From NCBI GenBank assembly GCA_022616275.1, contig JAKEFB010000061.1, positions 49,712 through 113,711 on the forward strand: a DNA stretch of 64,000 bases. Reading direction: 5' to 3'. The notes below the pieces were generated by a model. The model saw nothing but the letters and a program-made list of their open reading frames with translations. It was not told where the DNA came from and made no database searches. This document shows, one piece after another, positions 53,271 through 61,580 of the stretch. Positions within the stretch are counted from its first letter, which is position 1, and the number at the start of each line of letters is the position of its first letter. The DNA comes from Chloroflexota bacterium. Its GTDB lineage: Bacteria > Chloroflexota > Anaerolineae > Promineifilales > Promineifilaceae. The translations under genes were made by a program, and so were the position numbers.

Positions 53271-54875
53271 ATGAAGCGCTGGAACGGTTGGGGTGACGAG
53301 AAGGCGACCTATCCGCTGCCGGAGCCGGCCGCATACTACCTGGCTGGCCTGATCGGCGAAGGAGAATGGCTGCCCGACGCCACGCTGGCGCAGGCCCTGG
53401 CCGCCGTGCCGGAGTCGCGCCTGCCGGAGCACCTGATGGTGACGCGAGAGCCGCTGGAGCGGCTGCGCCACGCCCGGGGCCAGAGCTTGCCCGACTGGAT
53501 TGCCCTGCGCTCCGGCCGGATAGGCGTTTTCCCCGATGGCGTCGCTTATCCCTCTTCCGAGGGCGACGTGCGCGAGCTGCTGCGTTACGCCCGACAGGTG
53601 GAAGCGCGCCTCATTCCGTACGGTGGCGGCACCAGCGTCGTCGGCCACGTCAACCCCTTGCCTGGCCCGGAACCGGTGCTGACCCTGGACCTGAGCTTCC
53701 TCAACCAACTGCACCGCCTGGACGAGACCAGCCACCTGGCGACCTTTGGCGCGGGCGTCCTTGGGCCGGAGCTGGAAGCCCAGTTGCAGGCCCAGGGCTA
53801 CACCTTGGGCCACTATCCCCAGTCCTTTGAATATTCCTCCCTGGGCGGCTGGATTGCTACCCGCTCCAGCGGCCAACAGTCTTACTATTACGGCCGCATT
53901 GAGGAGCTTTTTGCCGGGGGGCAGGTGGAGACGCCGCTGGGGTCGCTGGAATTGCCGCCGCTGCCGGCCAGCGCCGCCGGGCCGGACCTGCGCCAACTGG
54001 TCCTGGGTTCGGAAGGGCGGCTGGGCATCATCACCCGGGCCACGGTCCGCATCCGGCCGCGGCCGGAGCACGAGGCCTTTTACGGCTTCTTCTTCCACGA
54101 TTGGGAATCGGGGGCGGCCGCCGTCCGCCAGATGGCCCAGGAGCGTGTTCCGGTTTCGATGGTGCGGCTGAGCGACGCCCAGGAGACGGAGACGACGCTG
54201 GCCCTGGCCGGCCACTCGCCCTTGCTGGCCTGGGGCGACTGGGCCTTGCGCCTCGTCCGCTATGGCTCGGAGCGCTGCCTGCTGCTGGTGGGCGTAACCG
54301 GCGACGGCCAGGCAACCCGGCTGGCCCGCCGCCAGGCGGCCGGCGTGGCCCGGGCCTATGGTGGCCTGTTCACCGGCAACGTCATCGGCCGGACCTGGGC
54401 CAGGAACCGCTTCCTGGCCCCTTACCTGCGCAACACGCTGTGGGAGTTGGGCTACGCCGTGGATACCCTGGAGACGGCCGTGCCCTGGGCCAGGGTCATA
54501 GCAGCAGCGGCGGCGATCAAGACGGCTATTCGAGATGGTCTGAATGAAAATGGAGAACGGGTGTTAGTCTTTGCCCACCTCTCCCACGTTTACGCCGACG
54601 GGGCCAGCATTTACGTAACTTACCTGTTCCGCCGGGCGGCCGGCCCGGAGGAGACGTTGCAGCGCTGGCAGGTGTTGAAGGCGGTCGCCAGCCAGGCTAT
54701 CGTCGCCCACCAGGGCACCATCAGCCACCAACATGGCGTCGGCCTGGACCACGCTCCCTACCTGGCGGCCGAGAAGGGGGAAGTTGGGATGCGCTGGCTG
54801 GCGGCCGTGGCCCAGGCGGCCGACCCGCATGGGTTGATGAATCCGGAGAAGCTGGTGGAAGCTGTAAAGGTGTAG
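53271..54875 (+). CDS. FAD-binding oxidase, alkyl-dihydroxyacetonephosphate synthase-like
   Basis: The 534-residue protein has the VAO-type FAD domain with LIPYGGGTSVVGHVNPL near 116 and FEYSSLGGWIATRSSGQQS, and a C-terminal domain ending in TISHQHGVGLDHAPYL, the His-rich active-site motif of AGPS. AGPS swaps an acyl for an alkyl chain on dihydroxyacetone phosphate, the first step to ether lipids. The neighbouring glycerol-3-phosphate dehydrogenase acts on the same triose/glycerol phosphate pool, which supports a lipid-precursor role. Other VAO-family functions are possible. Confidence 0.85.
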   Translation: MKRWNGWGDEKATYPLPEPAAYYLAGLIGEGEWLPDATLAQALAAVPESRLPEHLMVTREPLERLRHARGQSLPDWIALRSGRIGVFPDGVAYPSSEGDVRELLRYARQVEARLIPYGGGTSVVGHVNPLPGPEPVLTLDLSFLNQLHRLDETSHLATFGAGVLGPELEAQLQAQGYTLGHYPQSFEYSSLGGWIATRSSGQQSYYYGRIEELFAGGQVETPLGSLELPPLPASAAGPDLRQLVLGSEGRLGIITRATVRIRPRPEHEAFYGFFFHDWESGAAAVRQMAQERVPVSMVRLSDAQETETTLALAGHSPLLAWGDWALRLVRYGSERCLLLVGVTGDGQATRLARRQAAGVARAYGGLFTGNVIGRTWARNRFLAPYLRNTLWELGYAVDTLETAVPWARVIAAAAAIKTAIRDGLNENGERVLVFAHLSHVYADGASIYVTYLFRRAAGPEETLQRWQVLKAVASQAIVAHQGTISHQHGVGLDHAPYLAAEKGEVGMRWLAAVAQAADPHGLMNPEKLVEAVKV

Positions 54876-54889
54876 GGCAACCTTCGGTT

Positions 54890-54955
54890 GCTTAGTGGTT
54901 GTGTGGTTGTGTAGCGCCAGACATAACCACCCAACCACATAACCACATAACCACA
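54890..54955. repeat. 8-bp repeats TGGTTGTG / CATAACCA
   Basis: TGGTTGTG repeated twice, a short loop, then CATAACCA-type units four times in inverse sense. The two halves can pair between the AGPS-like and glpD genes. Confidence 0.7.
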
Positions 54956-54972
54956 AAAATCAGGAGAACAGT

Positions 54973-56547
54973 GTGTGGACAGTAAATTGGCGTGACCGGG
55001 CCTGGGGCCAGTTGGACCGGCCGTGGGATATGATTGTCATTGGCGGAGGGATTACCGGAGCCGGCGTTTTGCGGGAGGCGACGCGGGCCGGGCTGCGAAC
55101 GTTGCTAGTCGAGGCGGGCGACTTTGCCAGCGGCACTTCCAGCCGGTCGTCGAAGGTGGTGCATGGCGGCCTGCGCTACCTGCGCAACGGCCAGGTCCAC
55201 ACCACCCTGGCTTCCGTGCATGAGCGGGAACGGCTGTTGCGTGAGGGCAAAGGACTGGTAACACCCCTGGGCTTTGTTTACGCCACGTTTCAGGGCGACC
55301 ACACGCCGCTGTGGCTCGTTGGCCTGGCTCTGACGATCTATGGCTTGTTGGGGCGACGGTGGGGCCACAAGCGTTACGGTGCGGCCGACCTGCGCCGCCT
55401 CTGCCCTCACCTGGCCGAGGCCGGGCTGAAAGGCGGTTACCGCTACTTTGACGCCCAGACGGACGACGCCCGGCTGGTGTTGCGGCTGGTTCGCGAAGGG
55501 GTGCGCAGCGGCGGCCTGGCGCTTAATTACGCTCGGGCTGAAGGATTGTTGCGCCGGAACGACGGGCAGGTGTGCGGCGTGGCCCTGCGCGACCTGGCGC
55601 CGGGCGGCTGCGGCCGGACAGTTGAGATCCAGGCGGCGGTGGTGGTCAATGCGACCGGGGCCTACGCCGACGAGCTGCGCCGGCAGGTGGGCGCGCCGCC
55701 CCGGCTGCGCCGCCTGCGTGGCAGCCACCTGGTCTTTCCGGCCGGCCGGCTGCCTGTCGTACGGTCAATTAACTTTGCCCACCCGGCCGACGGGCGGCCG
55801 GTCTTTGCCCTGCCCTGGGAAGGGGTGACGCTGTTCGGCACGACCGACGTGGACCACGACCAGCCCGGCGACGCCGAGCCGGCCATGAGCCCGGCCGAGG
55901 CGGAATACCTGTTAGAGGCCGCCCGCTACGCTTTCCCCGGCCTGGCGTTGACTCCGGCCGACGTCCAGGCGAGCTTTGCCGGGGTGCGGGCGGTGGTGGG
56001 CACGGGCAAGGCCGACCCCTCTAAAGAGTCTCGCGAGCACGTCTTGTGGCAGGAGAAGGGCTTGCTGACGATAAGCGGCGGCAAGCTGACGACCTTCCGG
56101 GCTATGGCCCACGACGCCTTGCAGGCCATCCGCCTGCCCGGCCGGCCCTCGCTTCAGGAGGGACGGGTGTTAGACGAGCCGGGCGAGCTGGTCGCGCCGG
56201 CCGGCGTGGGGCCGGCCCGCTGGCTGCGGCTGCTGGGCCGTTATGGGGCGGAGACAGGCGAGGTAGTCGCTGCGGCCGGGCCGGGCGAGCTGGCCCCGGC
56301 CGGCCAGAGCATGGCCTTGTGGGCCGAGCTGCGTTGGGCGGCCCGGGCGGAGGGGGTGGTCCACCTGGACGACTTACTACTACGCCGGGTGCGGCTAGGG
56401 CTGCTGCTGCCCCAGGGTGGGCTGCCCTGGCTGGAGGAGATCCGGGCCATCGTCCAGCCGGAGCTGGGTTGGGACGATGCCAGGTGGGAGGAGGAAGCGG
56501 CCGCTTACGCCGGCCGGTGGCAGTCGGCTTATTCATTAGGAATTTGA
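54973..56547 (+). CDS. glpD: FAD-dependent glycerol-3-phosphate dehydrogenase
   Basis: The 524-residue protein starts at GTG with AGGAG 6 bases upstream. MIVIGGGITGAGVLREATR (20-38) binds FAD, followed by GTSSRSSKVVHGGLRYL, VVNATGAYAD, LFGTTDVDHD and LTISGGKLTTFR, all GlpD landmarks. It oxidises glycerol-3-phosphate to dihydroxyacetone phosphate at the membrane and feeds electrons to quinone. Likely co-transcribed with the AGPS-like gene 97 bases upstream. Confidence 0.93.
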   Translation: MWTVNWRDRAWGQLDRPWDMIVIGGGITGAGVLREATRAGLRTLLVEAGDFASGTSSRSSKVVHGGLRYLRNGQVHTTLASVHERERLLREGKGLVTPLGFVYATFQGDHTPLWLVGLALTIYGLLGRRWGHKRYGAADLRRLCPHLAEAGLKGGYRYFDAQTDDARLVLRLVREGVRSGGLALNYARAEGLLRRNDGQVCGVALRDLAPGGCGRTVEIQAAVVVNATGAYADELRRQVGAPPRLRRLRGSHLVFPAGRLPVVRSINFAHPADGRPVFALPWEGVTLFGTTDVDHDQPGDAEPAMSPAEAEYLLEAARYAFPGLALTPADVQASFAGVRAVVGTGKADPSKESREHVLWQEKGLLTISGGKLTTFRAMAHDALQAIRLPGRPSLQEGRVLDEPGELVAPAGVGPARWLRLLGRYGAETGEVVAAAGPGELAPAGQSMALWAELRWAARAEGVVHLDDLLLRRVRLGLLLPQGGLPWLEEIRAIVQPELGWDDARWEEEAAAYAGRWQSAYSLGI

Positions 56548-56652
56548 CGCAAAGGCGCAAAGACGCCAAGGCTCTTTTTATTTGAGCAAAATCATTCCGC
56601 GCTTTGAGGCGAATGGGTGTCACTTTGAGCGGATAGAGTGCAATGATATTGA

Positions 56653-56742
56653 TTAACGAACTACCACGCCCGTCGTCGGATTAGAGCCAATGACAATAAT
56701 GAACTCCTCGCCCGCCTCTACCTCTATCGGTATCGGATAAGG
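56653..56742 (-). pseudogene. Possible remnant of a chagasin-like (I42) peptidase inhibitor
   Basis: A 29-codon frame reads PYPIPIEVEAGEEFIIVIGS then NPTTGVVVR and stop. SNPTTG after a GxxFIIxI strand is the L2-loop signature of I42 cysteine-peptidase inhibitors. No start codon, and the rest of the domain is gone. The remaining 56548-56823 gap holds CGCAAAGG repeats and nothing else I recognise. Confidence 0.35.
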
Positions 56743-56823
56743 CTAATGATAGCACATCCGATAGCCAGTTGCCCGCTTAGCTGTTTTTATTGACGGCCGG
56801 TTTTCACGCCGGGGGATTGGCGC

Positions 56824-57426
56824 TCACCTGGGCCTGGCCGGGCGTGTCAACGAGGGGATGGTCCGGCCGTGCTCGGAGTCTTCGATGAGCCTAGTCAGTC
56901 GCTTGCGCCGGGTCTCTTCTCTTTTGGCGCTGACGACCCACCAGACGGCCGCCCGGCGATACCAGGCCGGCTGGGCCTGGAAGAAGTCCCAGGCTTTGGC
57001 GTTGGCGCGGAATTGCTGTTCGCCGGCGGCGTCCAGGGCGACGTTGTCCTTTTGCTCGTAGGAGTAGATGCCTGACCGCTCCGGAGCGCGTTCTTCAAAG
57101 GCCTGGAGACCGGCCGGGCGCATCAGCCCCAGGGCGGTGAGTTCCTGGACCCGTTTGACGTTGACGGCGCTCCAGGTGCTGCGCGGCTTGCGGGGGGTGA
57201 AGCGGATCATGTAGCTGGCCTCGTCAATGCTTTTACGCAGGCCGTCAATCCAACCAAAGCAGAGGGCTTGGTCTACCGATTCGGGCCAGGTGATGCTGGG
57301 CCGGCCTAACCCCTTTTTGTAATACCCCACCCACAATTCCTGGGCTTTATCGTGGTACACCTCCAGCCAGGCGCGGAATTCGGAGGGGGTGGCGAAGAAG
57401 GTAGGGTTCATCTTATCCGCTTTCAT
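56824..57426 (-). CDS. YdeI/OmpD-associated family protein
   Basis: The 200-residue protein has FATPSEFRAWLEVYHDKAQE, LWVGYYKKGLGRPSITWPES, QALCFGWIDGLRKSID and YMIRFTPRKPRSTWSAVN, the conserved core of the YdeI group, with an extended C-terminal basic helix (AKREETRRKRLTRLI). Members are linked to peptide and stress resistance, but the reaction is unknown. Its ATG overlaps the stop of the acetyltransferase gene (ATGA). Confidence 0.88.
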   Translation of the reverse strand: MKADKMNPTFFATPSEFRAWLEVYHDKAQELWVGYYKKGLGRPSITWPESVDQALCFGWIDGLRKSIDEASYMIRFTPRKPRSTWSAVNVKRVQELTALGLMRPAGLQAFEERAPERSGIYSYEQKDNVALDAAGEQQFRANAKAWDFFQAQPAWYRRAAVWWVVSAKREETRRKRLTRLIEDSEHGRTIPSLTRPARPR

Positions 57427-57896
57427 CCGCTGCCCCTGGCTCTAGCTCTAACCTCAACTTCTCGTCTCATCTCGTAGTGGGTGTTTGTCTCGCCGCTGAT
57501 GAAAAACCCGAGTCTTTCGTACAGGCGGCGGGCCGGGCGGTTGGCTTTGAGCACCTGGAGCGTGACCGGCCGGCCGCTTTGTTCTGCCTGGACGATAATT
57601 TCTCGAATCAAAGCCGACCCCAGACCCCGATTCTGGTATTCGGGTAAGAGGTAGATAGCGGCGAGGAACAGTTCTTCTCCCCGCTCGACGACCGTTCGCT
57701 GGCCGGCCGGGCGGCCGTCTACCAGGATGATCTGGCAGCCGGTGACGTCGAAGTGTTGGGCGAAGTGCCGTTGTTGGAAATCGTCGTCCCAGCCCCAGGT
57801 GGCTGCGACGTATTCTTTCAAGCAAACTTCGATCAGGTGGTACAGGAAGTGGTAGTCTTCGGATGTAGCCGGCCGGAGGGTGTATTGGGTCATCAT
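57423..57896 (-). CDS. GNAT-family N-acetyltransferase
   Basis: The 157-residue protein has the GNAT fold with LFLAAIYLLPEYQNRGLGSALI, which contains the acetyl-CoA pyrophosphate loop (Q/RxxGxG/A), and RLYERLGFFISGETNTHYEM at the end. It transfers an acetyl group to an amine on a small molecule or protein. It is first in a two-gene operon with the YdeI-like gene and lies 48 bases downstream of the second NACHT gene on the same strand. Confidence 0.88.
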   Translation of the reverse strand: MMTQYTLRPATSEDYHFLYHLIEVCLKEYVAATWGWDDDFQQRHFAQHFDVTGCQIILVDGRPAGQRTVVERGEELFLAAIYLLPEYQNRGLGSALIREIIVQAEQSGRPVTLQVLKANRPARRLYERLGFFISGETNTHYEMRREVEVRARARGSG

Positions 57897-57944
57897 GGTT
57901 TATTCCTCAGTTGACCTGAGAGCCACAATTGAACCATCCGCTTA

Positions 57945-60900
57945 TCAGCTTGCATCCGTTGCCCGCCGCTCCTTGACCACCCGGATCCCCTCAAAGGCCG
58001 GCAAATTCCCCCGGATGCGCTCTTCCAGGATAACCAGGTCAACGTACAGGTCCAGGTAGGGATTCTCCTGTTCCGTAACCGGCCCCTCGCCGCCCATCCC
58101 CAGCCGCTCCCGCCAGCCGGGCGGTTTGGGGGATGGCCTGTATGGCTCAAATAACTGTGCCGCCAGGAGCATAAAGGCGCGGGCCTCCGCTCGTTGCGGA
58201 CTATCCCATCGCCGGCCGGACAGGATGTCTGCCAGACGGTCGGCTCCTTCCAGGAAGGCGACGAGCGTATAAGCACTTTCGACAAAACGGATGAGGGCGC
58301 GGTCGAGGTCGAAGGCGCGGTCGAGGTCGAGGGCGCGCTCGAGAGCGCGGTCGCGGGCGCGGTCGCGGTCGCGGTCGAGGTCGAAGGCGCGGTCGAGGTC
58401 GAAGGCGAGGGCGCGGGCGCGGTCGAAGGCGCGGTCGCGGTCGCGGTCAAGGTCGAGGGCGCGGTCGCGGTCGCGGTTGAGGTCGAAGGCGAGGGCGCGG
58501 TCGCGGTCGAAGGCGCGGTCCAGGGCGCGGTCGAGGGCGAGGGCGCGGGCAAGGTCGAGGTCGAAGGCGAGGGCGCGGGCGGAATCGCTTTCCGCCTGGG
58601 AGCGCAGAACGGCGGCCGGCAAAACCACCCGCTCGCCAACCGCCATCTCGCACACCCAGCCCGCTGCCGCCCTGGCCCAGTAGCCCAGGCTGGCCCCGGC
58701 CGGCAGCTTTTCGTTCTGGACCAGGGCGACGTCGCCTCGTTCATGTATCTCCGGCAGCCGGTAGCGCCAGGCCGGGTCGCCTTCGCGAGCGGTCAGCCAG
58801 GCGCAAAAAGCCTGGGCGTCGGCCGGACGCACGCCGGTGACGGGCAGCGCCCCCTGGCCCGGGGCAAAATGGTCACCCGGCCAGTGGTCCGGCCGGTACT
58901 CCTTACCGGCCGCCCGCTGCTCCTCCAGGAACAACTGGTACTCGGCCTGGCTGATGAAGGCCGGGTCTATGAAGCGGTTGTCGTCCACCGGGGCCAGCCG
59001 GCGCAGCCGGCGCAGCAGCAGGGCTTCGGCCACCGGCTGCCAGCGGTCCGGGTCGTCCAACCCACTGGAGATGATGGTCTGCAGCCGTTGTCGCACCGCC
59101 GGCGCCACTTCTCGGGCTTCTTCGTCACATTCCAGGGCCAGGAGGAGGGCAGTGACCGGTGGCGGGTCGCCGGCCAGGCAGGCCCGGATGACGGCCGTGG
59201 CCCTGACCTGGGCGGCGTAGAGGCGGATCGTCTCGTGCCACCATGGCTCGGCCACGTGGGTAACTAACTCGCTCTCCAACTGCTGGTCCTGGACGTAGAC
59301 GGCGGCCAGGTACTCCTGGAAGGTCAGGTGGGCAAAGCTGTACAGGCCGTTTTCCTTCTCCAGCAGCAGCCCGCTGCGGTCTTCAATGCCCTGCAAAAAG
59401 GCCGGGCCGGCTGTCTGCGGGCTGACCGCCCGGAGGGCCTCGCCAATAGCCGCCACGGTCGCCTCGCGGGACAACTCCCGCTTTTCCTGGACCATCATGG
59501 CGTAGGCCAACGGCTGAAGGACGCGCTGCCGCTGGGCCGGGGTCAGGTCCGGGGTAAGTCCCCTAGCCTGCTCCCGTTTGCCCAGGAAGACCTCGCAAAT
59601 CTGGGCGTACAGCTCCACCCGCCGGCCTGGCAGCGAGCTGTGGAAGCGGTGGACGGTGGCAATCATCGTCAGCAGCAGGGGGTTGGCAGCCAGGGCGGCC
59701 AGGTTGGGACTCTGGCGCAGCCGGCGCAGTAAATCCTCGGCCCCCTCCTCGGCGCGAATATGCACGCTGCGGTCATCCTTCTGCGAGCTCATGATTTCAT
59801 TGGCCAAATACCAACTAGCTACGAAGTGCTTGACCTGACCGCTGGTAAAGGGCCGGACTTCGAAAACGGCCGCTCCAGCCAGGGGGTTGGCCCGGTAGCC
59901 GTGCGGCCGGGAGGTGACGACGAAGCGGTTGCGGGCGTAAGCCACCACCTGGCGCTCGACCCAGGCGACGACCTGCTGCCGCTGCTGCGGGTCGGCCACC
60001 TCGTCCAGCCCATCCAGCAGCACCAGGCAGTGCCCCCGGCCCAGTTGCCGGTCCAGCCAGCCGGGCGGCGGCGCCGGCCCCCAACGGGCCAGGCCGATGG
60101 CAATGGCCTGGGGCAGGTTGTACGCACCACCGCCACCCAGGGCGCTCCCGGCCGGGGCCGCCGCCCGCAGCGCCCGCTCCAACTCCTCCCAGCCAATGTC
60201 CGACCGTGTTCGGCGGCCGCGCTCAATCAGCGCCAGAATACGCCGGCGATCTTCCAGGTGTTCCACTAATGCCCGGGCCTTGCCCTGTTTTCCTTTGCCA
60301 GCCAGGTCGTCGTATTCTACACCCAACTCCAGGCATAACAGGCGCAGTTCGTCCAACTTCATTCGCTCGGCCAGTGTCCGGGCCAGCTCACCCAGTACAG
60401 CCCCGCGCCGCGCTTGGTGTGACTCCTTATCAGCCGGCGTGGTGACCCCTTCTGCCAGGATGGCCTGGACGTGTTCGCGCAGGAAGAGCAAGACTGGCAG
60501 CTTATCTGGAGCGTTGGTCTGGCGACGCCCTTTCCGGCCGCCGGCCAGGGCCAGGGCGACATGCTTGAGCAGCGTCGTCTTGCCGCTGCCCGGCGGGCCG
60601 ACGAGCACCAGCGGCCGGCCGGCCATCTGTTCGGCGGCCAGCAAGGCCCAGATGGTATGTCGCCCCTGGCGCAGTTCGGCCGGCACGGTGGCCACGGCCG
60701 CCTGCTGCGGCGCCCGGGCGTCCAGACTCAGCTCGACAAAGACCTGGGCCAGGGCCAGGTTGTACGGTCCCTGGACGCTGAGCCCCTTGACGTCGAAATA
60801 TTGGTGGCGGTCTATGATGTATTGGCGGTAGTGGCGACCGTAGCCCCAGCCCCACGCCGGCCGGCGAAAGCGAACCACAATGTTGGACTTCTCGTCGCCG

Positions 60901-61031
60901 ATGAACGTGCCCAGGAAAGCCAGTGTTGCTCCCAGCAGGGCCAGCAGTGGCTCAAAACCAGGATCGTAGATGAGCCAGCCCAGGGCAATGGGCCAGGCAA
61001 TAAGGGTAATGGCACGGCCGATAAGACGCAT
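57945..61031 (-). CDS. Membrane-anchored NACHT NTPase with inserted effector-associated-like segment, FGE-like domain and Asp-Arg repeat
   Basis: This 1028-residue protein has one or two N-terminal membrane helices (about 6-45). Walker A GPPGSGKTT lies at 145-153 and Walker B LVLLDGLDEV at 337-346. Between them sits KLDELRLLCLELGVEYDDLA to about 272, an effector-associated-domain-7-like segment like the N-terminus of the 31.9-kb NACHT protein. A helical arm and a formylglycine-enzyme-like domain (ISQAEYQLFLEEQRAAG, LPVTGVRPADAQAFCAWL) follow, then about 100 residues of RALDLDRA/FDRDRA repeats (about 813-913). STAND proteins of this type sense infection and trigger an effector. No frameshift is seen. 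Confidence 0.85.
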   Translation of the reverse strand: MRLIGRAITLIAWPIALGWLIYDPGFEPLLALLGATLAFLGTFIGDEKSNIVVRFRRPAWGWGYGRHYRQYIIDRHQYFDVKGLSVQGPYNLALAQVFVELSLDARAPQQAAVATVPAELRQGRHTIWALLAAEQMAGRPLVLVGPPGSGKTTLLKHVALALAGGRKGRRQTNAPDKLPVLLFLREHVQAILAEGVTTPADKESHQARRGAVLGELARTLAERMKLDELRLLCLELGVEYDDLAGKGKQGKARALVEHLEDRRRILALIERGRRTRSDIGWEELERALRAAAPAGSALGGGGAYNLPQAIAIGLARWGPAPPPGWLDRQLGRGHCLVLLDGLDEVADPQQRQQVVAWVERQVVAYARNRFVVTSRPHGYRANPLAGAAVFEVRPFTSGQVKHFVASWYLANEIMSSQKDDRSVHIRAEEGAEDLLRRLRQSPNLAALAANPLLLTMIATVHRFHSSLPGRRVELYAQICEVFLGKREQARGLTPDLTPAQRQRVLQPLAYAMMVQEKRELSREATVAAIGEALRAVSPQTAGPAFLQGIEDRSGLLLEKENGLYSFAHLTFQEYLAAVYVQDQQLESELVTHVAEPWWHETIRLYAAQVRATAVIRACLAGDPPPVTALLLALECDEEAREVAPAVRQRLQTIISSGLDDPDRWQPVAEALLLRRLRRLAPVDDNRFIDPAFISQAEYQLFLEEQRAAGKEYRPDHWPGDHFAPGQGALPVTGVRPADAQAFCAWLTAREGDPAWRYRLPEIHERGDVALVQNEKLPAGASLGYWARAAAGWVCEMAVGERVVLPAAVLRSQAESDSARALAFDLDLARALALDRALDRAFDRDRALAFDLNRDRDRALDLDRDRDRAFDRARALAFDLDRAFDLDRDRDRARDRALERALDLDRAFDLDRALIRFVESAYTLVAFLEGADRLADILSGRRWDSPQRAEARAFMLLAAQLFEPYRPSPKPPGWRERLGMGGEGPVTEQENPYLDLYVDLVILEERIRGNLPAFEGIRVVKERRATDAS
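58291..58590 (-). repeat. In-frame 6-bp repeat encoding an Asp-Arg-rich tract
   Basis: About 300 bases built from GGTCGA, GGTCGC, AGGCGC and GGGCGC hexamers (plus-strand reading). Unit length is a multiple of three, so expansion or contraction changes protein length without shifting the frame. Confidence 0.85.
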
Positions 61032-61049
61032 GCTTCCCTCCTTAAGTAA

Positions 61050-61087
61050 ATAGCTGTCAGCTATAAGCTATAAGCCCTTTCATTCAT
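61050..61087 (+). repeat. AGCTATA heptamer repeat element, copy 3
   Basis: AGCTGTC, AGCTATA, AGCTATA, AGCCCTTTCATTCATTC directly upstream of the NACHT gene. Confidence 0.8.
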
Positions 61088-61261
61088 TCATGCCGCCATA
61101 TACCGGCCGTCCTCCCCCACCCTTGCTTGCCCCAGCATCTCCAGCATTTCCAGGATTTCGTCGTCCCGCTCGACTCGTTGTATAGTCCAGTAGCTTTTAT
61201 GAAAGAAAAGTGTAATAACTCGGGTCCCCGACACGAAGATTGCAACTTCAGCGACGAAATA
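61088..61261 (-). pseudogene. C-terminal fragment of a protein, possibly YqaJ-type exonuclease-like
   Basis: A 57-codon open frame reads FVAEVAIFVSGTRVITLFFH, KSYWTIQRVERDDEILEMLE and MLGQARVGEDGRYMAA before its stop. The IQRVERDDEILEMLE helix looks like the end of a YqaJ-family nuclease, but the motif is short. The upstream DNA has lost coding character and lies in an AT-rich stretch. It suggests a gene cut away when the right-hand island inserted. Confidence 0.35.
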
Positions 61262-61470
61262 TTAGTTGAAATTGGGTGTTACTTTCTCTATACTGTTCTG
61301 ACAGGAACGGGACTCTATGTGTTGCAGAGCAGTGGGGAAAATCTAGTTTATTCTGTAGATGATTCAGAAGAAACATAAGACTGACAAGTATCATAGCATC
61401 TATAAAATTGGTGACATATCAGTGTGCGAATCTATGAAGGAGTAAAAACCGAAGGCTTTTTAACCCCGCC

Positions 61471-61499
61471 GTGCGCCCGCACTTATGATGCGGGCGCAC
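61471..61499. ncRNA. Strong GC-rich hairpin in the AT-rich gap, possible structured RNA
   Basis: GTGCGCCCGCA (61471-61481) and TGCGGGCGCAC (61489-61499) form a perfect 11-bp stem with loop CTTATGA. A second stem, CCCC/GGGG around GTATATAAA, follows at about 61518-61535. No T-tract follows, so a terminator is not obvious. The rest of 61262-61580 shows no convincing gene. Confidence 0.35.
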
Positions 61500-61580
61500 A
61501 GGTCCTCGACCGTCGCCCCCGTATATAAAGGGGACCGGGGAGTTGCCAAATAAGAAAACGAGTATTTTGGATTATAGCAT

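Noticed and set aside
58291-58683. Plus-strand Arg-Ser-Ala repeat frame and a CRISPR-like impression from the repeats
   Set aside because: It is a coding hexamer repeat in the NACHT gene; there are no spacers, so it is not a CRISPR array.
61127-61378. 83-codon plus-strand frame in the AT-rich gap
   Set aside because: No ribosome site or known motif, and part of it opposes a frame with more protein-like content on the minus strand. A short form from 61199 cannot be excluded.
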